NCBI RefSeq assembly: GCF_003234265.2
Contig: NZ_CP126256.1
Span: 1-64,000, forward strand
DNA: 64,000 nucleotides
Direction of reading: 5' to 3'
Source: Curtobacterium sp. MCSS17_015
GTDB taxonomy: Bacteria > Actinomycetota > Actinomycetes > Actinomycetales > Microbacteriaceae
In this document: piece by piece, positions 20,383 through 28,350 of the stretch
How positions within the stretch are numbered: the first letter of the stretch is position 1
Layout: each line of letters starts with the position of its first letter
Notes under the pieces: model-generated
What the model saw: only the letters and a program-made list of their open reading frames with translations
What the model was told of the DNA's origin: nothing
Databases searched by the model: none
Program-made: the position numbers and the translations under genes

Positions 20383-21818
20383 CGGCGCTCCTTCCTGGAC
20401 CGGCCACGGCCGGCGTTGCCCCGGTCGGCGAACGCACCCTGCTGGATGCGCTGCTCGGCGGGGATGGAGTCGGTCAGCCGCAGCAGCATCGCCGCGATGA
20501 TCCAGTTCGCCACCAGGGACGAACCACCAGCCGCCATGAACGGCGTGGTGAGGCCCGTGACGGGGATGATCCGGGTGATGCCACCGACGACCACGAAGAC
20601 CTGCAGGGCGATCGTGAAGCCGAAGCCGATCCCGAGCAGCTTGCCGAAGTCGTCCTGTGCCATGAACCCGACCCGGATGCCCCGCGAGACGAGGATGACG
20701 AACAGCCCCAGGATCGCGAAGACGCCGATGAGGCCGAGCTCTTCCCCGAGGGAGGCGATGATGTAGTCCGCGTTGGCGACCGGCGTGATGTACGGCCGAC
20801 CCTGGCCGAGGCCGGTGCCCGTGATGCCGCCGTTCGCGAAGCCGAAGAGCCCCTGCACGAGCTGGTAGCTGCCCTGGGTCTCACGCGAGAAGATCTGCTG
20901 GTCGAACGGGTCGAGCCACTGCTCGAACCGGCCCTGCACGTAGACGAGCGCGCTCGCGGCCGCCAGCGCACCGCCGATGAACAGCCCGAGGCCGATCACG
21001 ACCCAGCTGAGCCGCGCGGTCGCGACGTAGATCATCACGAGGAACAGGCCGAAGTAGAGCAGCGCCGTGCCGAGGTCGCGCTGGAACACCAGCACGCTCA
21101 TCGCAGCTCCCCACACGATCAGGATCGGTCCGAGGTCGCGGGCGCGCGGGAACGTCATCCCGAGGAACTTCCTGCCGACGATCGACAGGCTGTCCCGTGC
21201 CGTGACGAGGTACCCGGCGAAGAAGAGCGCCATGGTGATCTTCGCGAGCTCGCCCGGCTGGAACGAGAACGGCCCGATCCGGATCCAGACCCGTGCGCCG
21301 CCGATGTTCGTGCCGATGCCGGGCAGCATCGGCAGCAGGAGCAGCACGATGGTGAGCAGCATGAAGATGTAGCGGTAGCGCTGCAGGAACCGGTGGTTGC
21401 GCACGAGGAGCAGCGTCGCGATGGCGAGCACCATGGCGAGCAGGGTCCACGCGATCTGCTTGACGCCGATCGCGTCCCAGCCGCTGTCGCCGTTGTGGAT
21501 GTCGATGCGGTAGATCTCCGCGATGCCGATGCCGTTGAGCACGAGGGCGATCGGCAGGACGAAGGGGTCCGCGTTCTTCGCGACGACGCGCAGGACGACG
21601 TGCATCACCAGTGCGAGTCCGAGGATCGAGGCGCCCGTCCAGAGCACCGAGGTGTCGAAGACCCTGCCCTTGGTGCCGAGCTGCACGAGGACCATCGCGC
21701 CGGCGCAGATCCCGCAGGCGATGACGAGCAGGGCGAGCTCGAGGTTGCGCGCCCGCGCGGGCTCACGGAGCTTGATCGTGATCGCCTGGGTCAGCGACGG
21801 TGCGGTCGTGGCGCTCAT
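20379..21818 (-). CDS. rodA: FtsW/RodA/SpoVE family peptidoglycan glycosyltransferase
   Basis: Polytopic SEDS polymerase, 479 residues with about ten to twelve membrane segments. Family signatures include the QPGELAKI segment, the [13 protein letters not shown] loop with the essential aspartate, and the C-terminal [17 protein letters not shown]. Called rodA because it pairs with pbpA in the conserved pstP-rodA-pbpA-pknA order; ftsW is a sequence-level alternative. Confidence 0.94.
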   Translation of the reverse strand: MSATTAPSLTQAITIKLREPARARNLELALLVIACGICAGAMVLVQLGTKGRVFDTSVLWTGASILGLALVMHVVLRVVAKNADPFVLPIALVLNGIGIAEIYRIDIHNGDSGWDAIGVKQIAWTLLAMVLAIATLLLVRNHRFLQRYRYIFMLLTIVLLLLPMLPGIGTNIGGARVWIRIGPFSFQPGELAKITMALFFAGYLVTARDSLSIVGRKFLGMTFPRARDLGPILIVWGAAMSVLVFQRDLGTALLYFGLFLVMIYVATARLSWVVIGLGLFIGGALAAASALVYVQGRFEQWLDPFDQQIFSRETQGSYQLVQGLFGFANGGITGTGLGQGRPYITPVANADYIIASLGEELGLIGVFAILGLFVILVSRGIRVGFMAQDDFGKLLGIGFGFTIALQVFVVVGGITRIIPVTGLTTPFMAAGGSSLVANWIIAAMLLRLTDSIPAEQRIQQGAFADRGNAGRGRSRKERR

Positions 21819-23176
21819 CGTGCGCTCCTGGACGGGGAGGGGGACGGCGAGGGGCTGCGCGACGACGACGGGTCGGTGGAGGGCGACGGGCCCGCACCGG
21901 ACCCACCGGTGCCGCTCTGGTCCTGCCCGGTCTCGGCAGCGGTGCGGAGGCGCTCGACGATGTCACGGGCGTCCTCGAGCGACGTCGCGTTGATCGTGGA
22001 GCGGACGTTCTCCCTGGTGAAGTCGGGCAGCTCGGCGATCGCGATGTCGGTGTCCTCGTACACGTCGGACAACGCGACCGGTCCGATGGTCTGCTGGACG
22101 CCCTTGTAGATGGCGACGGAGCCACGGTCGGTGCCCACGTAGTAGTGGTCCTGCACGATGCGGTACCCGATGAACACCGCTCCGACGAGGACGAGCACCG
22201 CCACCACGAGCGCGACCGACCACGAGATCCGACGGCGGATGCGGCGACGACGGTCCTCGGCGATGAGCTCGGCGAAGTACTGGTCGGACTCGGGTTCGAA
22301 GTGCGAGTCCTCGGGTGCCGCGGAGACCTTGAGGGGGTGCAGCAGGATCGTGGGGAGGCGGATGGGCTTGCGACCCGTCGACGCTTCGAAGGTCAGCGGG
22401 GCTGCGGCGGATCCGACGGTGGTCGCGGCGTCGTCGTCCTCGCCCGGCTCGGAGTCGGTGACGTCGAGCACCACGACCGTGACGTTGTCGGGCGCGCCGT
22501 GGTCGAGCGTCTCCTTCACGAGGCGCTGCGTGACCTGGTTGGCGTCCATCGTCGAGGCGAGCGCGTGGCGGATGCGCTCCTCTGCCAGGTACGAGGACAG
22601 GCCGTCGGAGCAGAGCAACCACCGGTCGCCCGGGCGGATGTCCATGACGGCCGTGTCGACCTCGGGCGCCGCATCGACGTCGCCGAGCACGCGCATGAGG
22701 ACCGAGCGCCGCGGGTGCACGGCGGCTTCCTCCGGGGTGATCCGTCCGCTGTCGACGAGCCGCTGCACGAACGTGTGGTCGGACGTGATCTGCTGCAGCT
22801 CGCCGTCCCGCCAGCGGTAGATCCGGGAGTCGCCGATGTGGGCGATCGCGAGCTGGTCGCCGACGCGGATCATGGCGCTCACGGTGGTGCCCATGCCCGT
22901 GAGCTCCTGGTGCTCGAACACCGTCTCGGTGATGAGCTGGTTCGCGGCGATCAGGGCCGACTGCAGCGCGAACTCGGCGTCGTGCGCCGACGGGAACTCA
23001 CGGTCGACCTCGCGGATGCGACGGATCGCGATCGCCGAGGCGACGTCACCGCCGGCGTGCCCGCCCATGCCGTCGGCCACCGCGTACAGGTGCTGACCGG
23101 CGTAGCCGGAGTCCTGGTTGTTCGCGCGGATGCGCCCCACGTGGGACACAGCGGCGCTCAGCGTGCGAGCCGGCAT
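21815..23176 (-). CDS. pstP: PP2C-family serine/threonine phosphatase PstP
   Basis: Removes phosphate from PknA/PknB substrates. The 453 residues contain the PP2C core in the first 240 residues with the metal-binding ADGMGGHAGG (Asp35) and GDSRIYRWRDG motifs, a linker, one membrane helix around 315-340, and a 110-residue extracellular region ending in a Ser/Pro-rich tail. Stop overlaps the rodA start by four bases. Confidence 0.95.
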   Translation of the reverse strand: MPARTLSAAVSHVGRIRANNQDSGYAGQHLYAVADGMGGHAGGDVASAIAIRRIREVDREFPSAHDAEFALQSALIAANQLITETVFEHQELTGMGTTVSAMIRVGDQLAIAHIGDSRIYRWRDGELQQITSDHTFVQRLVDSGRITPEEAAVHPRRSVLMRVLGDVDAAPEVDTAVMDIRPGDRWLLCSDGLSSYLAEERIRHALASTMDANQVTQRLVKETLDHGAPDNVTVVVLDVTDSEPGEDDDAATTVGSAAAPLTFEASTGRKPIRLPTILLHPLKVSAAPEDSHFEPESDQYFAELIAEDRRRRIRRRISWSVALVVAVLVLVGAVFIGYRIVQDHYYVGTDRGSVAIYKGVQQTIGPVALSDVYEDTDIAIAELPDFTRENVRSTINATSLEDARDIVERLRTAAETGQDQSGTGGSGAGPSPSTDPSSSRSPSPSPSPSRSAR

Positions 23177-23182
23177 CCGGGC

Positions 23183-23746
23183 CTACCGCCGCAGCTCGAA
23201 CGTCGTCGTCCCGATGGTGATCGGGGTGCGTTCCGCGACGGTGGTGGGAGCGGTGACCTTCTGGCCGTTGACGAAGGTGCCGTTGGTCGACCCGAGGTCG
23301 GTGAGCACCCAGGCTCCGCCCTGCAGGTCGAGCCGGGCGTGGTTGGTCGACGTGTAGTCGTCGCGGATCACGACGTTGCTCTCGCTCGAGCGGCCGATCG
23401 TGATCGGTCCGCCGCCGAGCGGCATCTCCATGCCCTCGCGCGCACCCTCGGTGATGACGAGTCGGGTGGCGACCGGCGTGGCGGGGGCGGTCGGACCTCC
23501 GGTCTGGCCGATCAGCTCGGTGGAGGCGCTGGCCGAAGAGGTGTTGCGTGCGGCCGCCGCACCGGCGCCGGCGGGGACCGGCGGGGTGGTGGGACCGGAC
23601 GGGCCGGCCTTCGGGTCGGTGGGGATCGCGCGCACGCGCTGGCCGAACAGGTCGCTCCGGAGCGCGAAGACGATCACGAAGACGAAGAGCCACAGCACCG
23701 CGAGGAACGCGAAGCGCAGGACGAGCAGGGTCAGGCCCGTGGTCAT
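23183..23746 (-). CDS. fhaB: FHA-domain membrane protein FhaB/FipA
   Basis: 187 residues: membrane segment at about 5-27, a Pro/Gly/Ala-rich linker, and a C-terminal FHA domain (about 95-185) with GRSSESNVV, TSTNHARL and LGSTNGTFVNG, which binds phosphothreonine. In mycobacteria it links PknA/B signalling to the division machinery. ATG start overlaps the stop of fhaA by four bases; only six bases separate it from pstP. Confidence 0.93.
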   Translation of the reverse strand: MTTGLTLLVLRFAFLAVLWLFVFVIVFALRSDLFGQRVRAIPTDPKAGPSGPTTPPVPAGAGAAAARNTSSASASTELIGQTGGPTAPATPVATRLVITEGAREGMEMPLGGGPITIGRSSESNVVIRDDYTSTNHARLDLQGGAWVLTDLGSTNGTFVNGQKVTAPTTVAERTPITIGTTTFELRR

Positions 23747-24423
23747 CGCGCACCTCCGTCGTTCTCCGGGATCACCCGGAACACCATACGGGTACGACCG
23801 ATCTCGATGGTGGAGTCCGGCTCGAGGATCGCCTGCTGGAAGCGTTCGCCGTTGAGTTTCGACCCGTTCGTGGAGCCCAGGTCGTTCACCTGCGCGTGCT
23901 TGCCGTCCCAGAGGACCTCGACGTGCTTCCGGCTGGTCCCGGTGTCCGCGACGGTGATGTCGGCGTCCGTGCCGCGGCCGACGACGGTGCGTCCGCGGTG
24001 CAGCCGGTGTCGTTGCGATCCGATGTCGAGGACGGCCACCCACGCGACGTCGCGCTGCACGGTGGTCGAGTCGATCTCGAGGATCCCCGTCGACAGCGTT
24101 CCGTCCTGCTGGAGGCGGATCGTCACCGGACCGGAGAACGAGTAGTTCTGCGCCACCGCGTGCTGCTGGACCCGCTGCGTCAACTCGTCGAGGAGCGGGC
24201 GACCGACGTCGTTCATGCGCGTGTGGTCCGGCGGCGCCAGGCGCACCGTGAACTCGTTCGGCACGAGGATGCGCTCGCGTGAGACCACCGCGGCCTTGGT
24301 GTCGAGCTCGCGTCGGAGGGCCGCAGCGATCTCGACCGGCTGCACACCGGAGCGGAAGGTCTTCGCGAAGGCACCGTTGACGGCGCGCTCCAACCCTCGC
24401 TCGAAGTTGTCCAGTAGGCCCAT
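23743..24423 (-). CDS. fhaA: DUF3662 and FHA-domain protein FhaA
   Basis: 226 residues starting MGLLDNFERGLERAVNG. The N-terminal about 115 residues are the DUF3662 domain and the C-terminal 80 an FHA domain with GRGTDADI, TSRKHVEV and NDLGSTNGSKLNG. In mycobacteria FhaA binds phosphorylated PknB targets at the pole and regulates wall precursor export. It is the first gene of the fhaA-fhaB-pstP-rodA-pbpA-pknA operon; longer upstream readings are not supported. Confidence 0.93.
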   Translation of the reverse strand: MGLLDNFERGLERAVNGAFAKTFRSGVQPVEIAAALRRELDTKAAVVSRERILVPNEFTVRLAPPDHTRMNDVGRPLLDELTQRVQQHAVAQNYSFSGPVTIRLQQDGTLSTGILEIDSTTVQRDVAWVAVLDIGSQRHRLHRGRTVVGRGTDADITVADTGTSRKHVEVLWDGKHAQVNDLGSTNGSKLNGERFQQAILEPDSTIEIGRTRMVFRVIPENDGGAR

Positions 24424-24451
24424 GGTCTCCACGTTCTCGGTCGCTGACCAC

Positions 24452-24496
24452 TGCATGGTAGTGGTTGGCTCCGGGCTCCGTCTGTGCATGGTAGTG
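24452..24496. repeat. Direct repeat TGCATGGTAGTG in the fhaA/tRNA-Leu promoter region
   Basis: TGCATGGTAGTG occurs twice, beginning at 24452 and 24485 (33 bases apart), in the short gap between divergent fhaA and tRNA-Leu. It contains -10-like hexamers on either strand. Could be duplicated promoter cores or a regulator site; not resolved. Confidence 0.5.
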
Positions 24497-24508
24497 TTCT
24501 CGTCGCTG

Positions 24509-24595
24509 GCGCGAGTGGCGGAATTGGTAGACGCGCACGGTTCAGGTCCGTGTGCTGGAAACGGCGTGGGGGTTCAAGTCCCCCCTCGCGCACCA
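24509..24595 (+). tRNA. tRNA-Leu (anticodon CAG)
   Basis: Class II tRNA with long variable arm. Acceptor GCGCGAG/CTCGCGC, anticodon stem CACGG/CCGTG enclosing TTCAGGT, T-arm GGGGGTTCAAGTCCCCC, encoded CCA. Its location beside fhaA is conserved in Actinobacteria. Confidence 0.97.
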
Positions 24596-24603
24596 GGCAG
24601 AAG

Positions 24604-24637
24604 ACGAAGGCCCCGATCGGGAGATCGGGGCCTTCGT
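24604..24637 (+). terminator. Terminator after tRNA-Leu
   Basis: Stem ACGAAGGCCCCGATC / GATCGGGGCCTTCGT with a GGGA loop, immediately after the tRNA. Confidence 0.8.
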
Positions 24638-24817
24638 CGTTCCCGGCCCGCATCCGTGACACGCGCGATCTCGCCCGCGATCCGCGGGCCTCCGGGGATC
24701 CCGCCCCGGTCGCGGCCGAGCCCGTCCGCGCGATCTGAACACTCCGGACGCGTACTCAGCGACCGCCGCCGACCATCGCCCCTGCACGACGCAACCACCT
24801 TCGTCACAGGGAGCGAC

Positions 24818-25654
24818 ATGAGCGATCAACAGCAGCAACCCCCCGGTTCCGAGCAGGCGATGTCGCCGAAGCCGGACCACGGCGAGACGAGCTACACCGG
24901 TTCCGGCAAGCTCACCGGCAAGCGTGCGGTCATCACCGGCGGGGACAGTGGCATCGGCAAGGCGGTCGCCATCGCCTTCGCCCGCGAAGGGGCGGACGTC
25001 CTCATCTCCTACCTCCCCGAGGAGGAGGACGACGCGCAGGAGACGAAGCACTGGATCGAGGACGCCGGTCGCAAGGCCGTGTTGTTCCCCGGTGACGTCA
25101 GCGACCCCGCCTACTGCCGGAGCGTCATCGACACCGCCGTGTCGGAACTCGGCGGCATCGACGTCCTCGTCAACAACGCGGCGTACCAGATGACGCACGA
25201 GACGATCGAGGAGATCAGCGACGAGGAGTGGGACCACACCCTCGCGACGAACCTCAGCGCGTACTTCCACCTGGTCAAGGCCGCCTTGCCGCACCTGTCG
25301 GCCGGAGCGTCGATCATCGGCTCCAGCTCGGTCAACTCCGACAACCCGAAGCCCGACCTGGCGCCGTACGACGTGACGAAGGCCGGTGTCGCGAACCTGT
25401 CGGCCGCCCTGGCGCAGCTGCTCGGCCCGCGCGGGATCCGCGTGAACAGCGTGGCACCCGGCCCGATCTGGACGCCGCTCATCCCCTCCACCATGCCCCC
25501 GGAGGAGGTCGAGCAGTTCGGCAAGCAGACACCGCTCGGCCGCCCGGGTCAGCCCGCCGAACTCGCACCGGTGTACGTCCTGCTGGCGAGCGACGACGGC
25601 AGCTACGTCTCGGGAGCACGCGTCGCCGTCACCGGCGGCACGCCGATCCTCTGA
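24818..25654 (+). CDS. Short-chain dehydrogenase/reductase
   Basis: 278-residue NAD(P)-dependent oxidoreductase of the classical SDR type, closest in layout to general-stress enzymes such as YhdF/YghA. Cofactor motif TGGDSGIG (40-47), NNAAY, and the catalytic Ser with YDVTK are all present. A glutamine/proline-rich 30-residue N-terminal extension precedes the fold, as usual for this subgroup. Placed 40 bases upstream of manganese catalase, suggesting a shared stress operon. Substrate unknown. Confidence 0.9.
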   Translation: MSDQQQQPPGSEQAMSPKPDHGETSYTGSGKLTGKRAVITGGDSGIGKAVAIAFAREGADVLISYLPEEEDDAQETKHWIEDAGRKAVLFPGDVSDPAYCRSVIDTAVSELGGIDVLVNNAAYQMTHETIEEISDEEWDHTLATNLSAYFHLVKAALPHLSAGASIIGSSSVNSDNPKPDLAPYDVTKAGVANLSAALAQLLGPRGIRVNSVAPGPIWTPLIPSTMPPEEVEQFGKQTPLGRPGQPAELAPVYVLLASDDGSYVSGARVAVTGGTPIL

Positions 25655-25694
25655 CCGCTCGCCCCCACCACCACCACTGAGACAGGAGAACGAT

Positions 25695-26576
25695 TTGTAC
25701 TTCCACAAGCAAGAGCTCCAGTTCAAGTCCACGCCCGACAAGCCCGACGCGGTCTACGCCCGCAAGCTCCAGGAGGTGCTCGGCGGCCAGTACGGCGAGA
25801 TCTCGGTCGCGATGCAGTACCAGTTCCAGGCGTGGAACATGCACATCCCGGGCAAGTACCGCGACATGGTGTTCGGCATCGGCGCGGAGGAGATGGGCCA
25901 CGTCGAGATGCTCGCGACGATGATCGCGCAGCTGCTCGAGAAGGCCCCGCTCGGCATCACCGGCGACGCGGTGCAGGACGACCCGACGGTCGCTGCGGTC
26001 CTCGGTGGCACGGACATCCAGCACGCCATCGTCGCCGGCGCCGGTGCGCGTCCGGTCGACAGCATGGGCAACCCCTGGCAGGGCTCGTACATCACCGCCA
26101 GCGGCAACCTGCTCGCCGACTTCACGGCGAACGAGAACGCCGAGATGCAGGGCCGCGTCCAGGCCGCCCGGCTCTACCACATGACCGACGACCACGGCGT
26201 GCGGGACCTGCTGAAGTTCCTCATCGCCCGCGACACCATGCACCAGAACATGTGGGCGACCGCGGCTGCGGAACTCCGCGAGTCCGGGCTCGAGACCATG
26301 CCGGTGCCGAGCAACTTCCCGCAGAGCAAGGAGAACCAGGAGGTCAACTACCAGTACCTCAACTTCTCCGACGGAGCCGAGGCGAAGAACGGCCCCTGGG
26401 CGAGCGGTCCCTCGTTCGACGGCAAGGGCGAGTACTCGTACCACGACGGCCCCACCACGTCGTCGCCGATGCCGCCGCCCACGCACCCGGACGCGCGCTT
26501 CTACGGCACGACCGAGCTGCCGAACACGGTCGAGAAGATCGCCGGCACGGTGCAGGACAAGCTCAACAAGGAGTAG
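25695..26576 (+). CDS. Manganese catalase
   Basis: Dimanganese enzyme that disproportionates hydrogen peroxide. The 293 residues carry expected metal ligands: Glu35, Glu66/His69 in GAEEMGHVEM, a later glutamate in NENAEMQGRVQAARLY, and the histidine in DTMHQNMW. The start appears to be TTG, nine bases after GACAGGAG; no ATG or GTG is suitably placed. The C-terminal 40 residues are a Pro/Gly-rich tail. Followed by a strong terminator. Confidence 0.93.
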   Translation: MYFHKQELQFKSTPDKPDAVYARKLQEVLGGQYGEISVAMQYQFQAWNMHIPGKYRDMVFGIGAEEMGHVEMLATMIAQLLEKAPLGITGDAVQDDPTVAAVLGGTDIQHAIVAGAGARPVDSMGNPWQGSYITASGNLLADFTANENAEMQGRVQAARLYHMTDDHGVRDLLKFLIARDTMHQNMWATAAAELRESGLETMPVPSNFPQSKENQEVNYQYLNFSDGAEAKNGPWASGPSFDGKGEYSYHDGPTTSSPMPPPTHPDARFYGTTELPNTVEKIAGTVQDKLNKE

Positions 26577-26592
26577 TCCCGGCGCAGTGCGA

Positions 26593-26633
26593 CGACACGA
26601 GCCCTTCCTCACGACGAGGAGGGGCTCGTGTCG
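26593..26633 (+). terminator. Terminator after manganese catalase
   Basis: Stem CGACACGAGCCC / GGGCTCGTGTCG with further CCTC/GAGG pairing inside, 17 bases past the stop. Confidence 0.8.
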
Positions 26634-26691
26634 TTCCACCAGGCGTTCTGGAGGTTCGGCGCGCGAAATGTACAACCCCCGAAAAAGTTCG

Positions 26692-26716
26692 TTGACCACA
26701 TAGTTCACGATGTGAA
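26692..26716 (+). promoter_or_regulatory. Promoter -35 with candidate MarR operator
   Basis: A consensus-like TTGACC lies next to the inverted repeat TTCAC-GAT-GTGAA (26704-26716) in a locally AT-rich stretch, 54 bases before the 60-codon gene that heads the MarR operon. The repeat would fall in the promoter spacer and fits an autoregulatory operator. Confidence 0.5.
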
Positions 26717-26769
26717 AGACTTGTCTCGTCCGGACGGACAGCAGTCTCTCGACGAGGAAGGCGCCCACC

Positions 26770-26952
26770 ATGCAGAGCACGTACCACGGCACGTCGCACG
26801 ACACTCGCTTCGGCGGGTCCCACCCGCGCGTGGGCCTCACCGACCCGGCCGTCATCGAGGCGTACGTCGCCCAGCGGATCCAGGACCCGTCGCTGCTGTC
26901 CCGCCGCTCCGAACTGTCCTACGCCGACTTCTTCGTCGCGCCGGCCGCCTGA
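26770..26952 (+). CDS. Small protein of unknown function upstream of MarR regulator
   Basis: 60-residue hydrophilic protein without membrane segment or cysteine; no family recognised. It has an ATG start 10 bases after GAGGAAGG and lies between the AT-rich promoter and the MarR gene, 61 bases upstream of it, so it is likely co-transcribed. Segments such as GLTDPAVIEAYVAQR and SELSYADFFVAP look like real protein rather than shadow composition. Reality is probable, not certain. Confidence 0.6.
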   Translation: MQSTYHGTSHDTRFGGSHPRVGLTDPAVIEAYVAQRIQDPSLLSRRSELSYADFFVAPAA

Positions 26953-27013
26953 GCGGGCAGTCCGACCTCCAGCACGACCTCCCGGATCGACCGGGTGAGG
27001 AAGACCAGCACCC

Positions 27014-27616
27014 ATGCCGTTGACCGTCGTCCGCCGCGAGCACGTCCACCTCTACGCACGTGAACCGCGCACCCGGTCCGCCAAGACCGCCGTCGACGCA
27101 CTGCTCCGCCTCCAGCACGCGGAAGAGGACCAGCTCGAACGGGCCCGCGTCGAGAGCGGGCTGACGAAGAACGAGTTCCTCACCGTCCGCTACATGCTCC
27201 AGGCCCACCGCGACGGTCGGACGATGGGACCGAAGGACCTGGCCGTGATGCTCGGGGTGTCCAACGCCTCGGTCACGAAGATCGTCGACGGGCTCGTCGA
27301 GAAGGGCGACCTGGTCCGGTCACCGCACCCCACGGACCGCCGAGCGCAGGTGCTCGAACCGACCGTGCAGGCGGCCCGCAAGATCGACGTGTCGTACGAG
27401 ACCTTCCACCAGGCCGTCGTCGAGGTCATCGACCACCTGTCGGCCGAGGACAACGAGGTCCTGGCCCGGTGCCTCGGGCAGATCACGGCGGCCCTCGACG
27501 CAGGTGCGGCCGCTCCGGTGGACGAGTACACGGTCGACGAGTCCACCGTCCGTGCCCTCCCTGACCCGGCCGGGTCCGCGGTCGACGACCGCCCGGCGGC
27601 GGACGCCGCGTCCTGA
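27014..27616 (+). CDS. MarR family transcriptional regulator
   Basis: 200 residues with a winged-helix domain in the middle: helices around LTKNEFLTVRYML, MGPKDLAVMLGVSNASVTKIVDGLVEKGDL (recognition helix) and the wing RSPHPTDRRAQVL. About 45 residues follow the fold as an acidic, low-complexity tail. A preceding small gene and the inverted repeat in the promoter suggest autoregulation. Effector and targets unknown; the manganese catalase upstream is a possible target. Confidence 0.88.
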   Translation: MPLTVVRREHVHLYAREPRTRSAKTAVDALLRLQHAEEDQLERARVESGLTKNEFLTVRYMLQAHRDGRTMGPKDLAVMLGVSNASVTKIVDGLVEKGDLVRSPHPTDRRAQVLEPTVQAARKIDVSYETFHQAVVEVIDHLSAEDNEVLARCLGQITAALDAGAAAPVDEYTVDESTVRALPDPAGSAVDDRPAADAAS

Positions 27617-27682
27617 CGCGCCTCGGACGCGAGGTCTGGTCCGGGTCGTGATCCGGGCCTCCCGTCCGGCACTGGCCGCAAA

Positions 27683-27701
27683 AACCTTCCAGCGGTAAGT
27701 T
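27683..27701 (+). promoter_or_regulatory. Candidate operator upstream of TetR gene
   Basis: Imperfect inverted repeat AACCTTCC-AGC-GGTAAGTT (6 of 8 pairs), seven bases upstream of the ATG, overlapping a possible TAAGTT -10. Position fits TetR autorepression. Confidence 0.4.
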
Positions 27702-27707
27702 AGCAGG

Positions 27708-28343
27708 ATGACCGAGGCGGCCGACGAGACCGACGCGGCTCCACCGCGCCGCGGCGGCTACCGCAAGGGCACCGAGCGACGCGCACAGATCCTCGACGAG
27801 ATGATCCGGATGGTCGCCGAACAGGGCGTCGACGCGTCCTCGCTGCGGTCCGTGGCCGACGCCCTCGGGATCACCCACGCGGCACTCCGGCACTACTTCC
27901 CCAGCCGCGACGAGCTGCTCCTCGCCGTCTACCGCGAGCACGAGGTCCGCGAACAGGGTGCGCCCGAGCGGATGAAGTCGGCGATCGGTGACATGCGGGA
28001 GAGCGCCGCGCGGAACCGGGCCGTCCCCGGCCTCGTCCAGCTCTACACGACGCTCTCAGCCGACGCCGTGCAGGAGGGTCACCCGACCACGCGCGAGTTC
28101 ATGCGCGACCGCTTCACCCGCCTGCGCGCGGACCTGGCGGACCTCATCCGCACCGACCAGGCCGCCGGACGGATCCGCGAGGACCTCGACCCCGAGGACC
28201 TGGCGAGCCTCAGCATCGCGGCTTCGGACGGCCTGCAGGTGCAGTGGCTGCTCGACCCCGACGCCGTCGACGGCGAGCGTGTGCTGCGGCTGCTGGAACG
28301 GATCGTGCCCCCCGGCAGCACCGAGGGGCACGACGACCACTGA
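27708..28343 (+). CDS. TetR family transcriptional regulator
   Basis: 211 residues. The N-terminal HTH (about 24-68) shows RRAQILDEMIRMVAEQGV, LRSVADALGITHAALRHYFPSRDELL, typical TetR. The ligand-binding C-terminal part resembles the TetR_C_6/BetI-like type (DPEDLASLSIAASDGLQVQWLLDP). It converges with ctaD with only seven bases between stops. Regulated genes are not evident. Confidence 0.9.
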   Translation: MTEAADETDAAPPRRGGYRKGTERRAQILDEMIRMVAEQGVDASSLRSVADALGITHAALRHYFPSRDELLLAVYREHEVREQGAPERMKSAIGDMRESAARNRAVPGLVQLYTTLSADAVQEGHPTTREFMRDRFTRLRADLADLIRTDQAAGRIREDLDPEDLASLSIAASDGLQVQWLLDPDAVDGERVLRLLERIVPPGSTEGHDDH

Positions 28344-28350
28344 AGCGGGG

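Noticed and set aside
18932-20437. In-frame upstream extension of pknA to over 1,000 residues
   Set aside because: The extension runs through pbpA in the wrong frame and is a low-complexity Arg/Gly sequence; the kinase domain starts at 18931.
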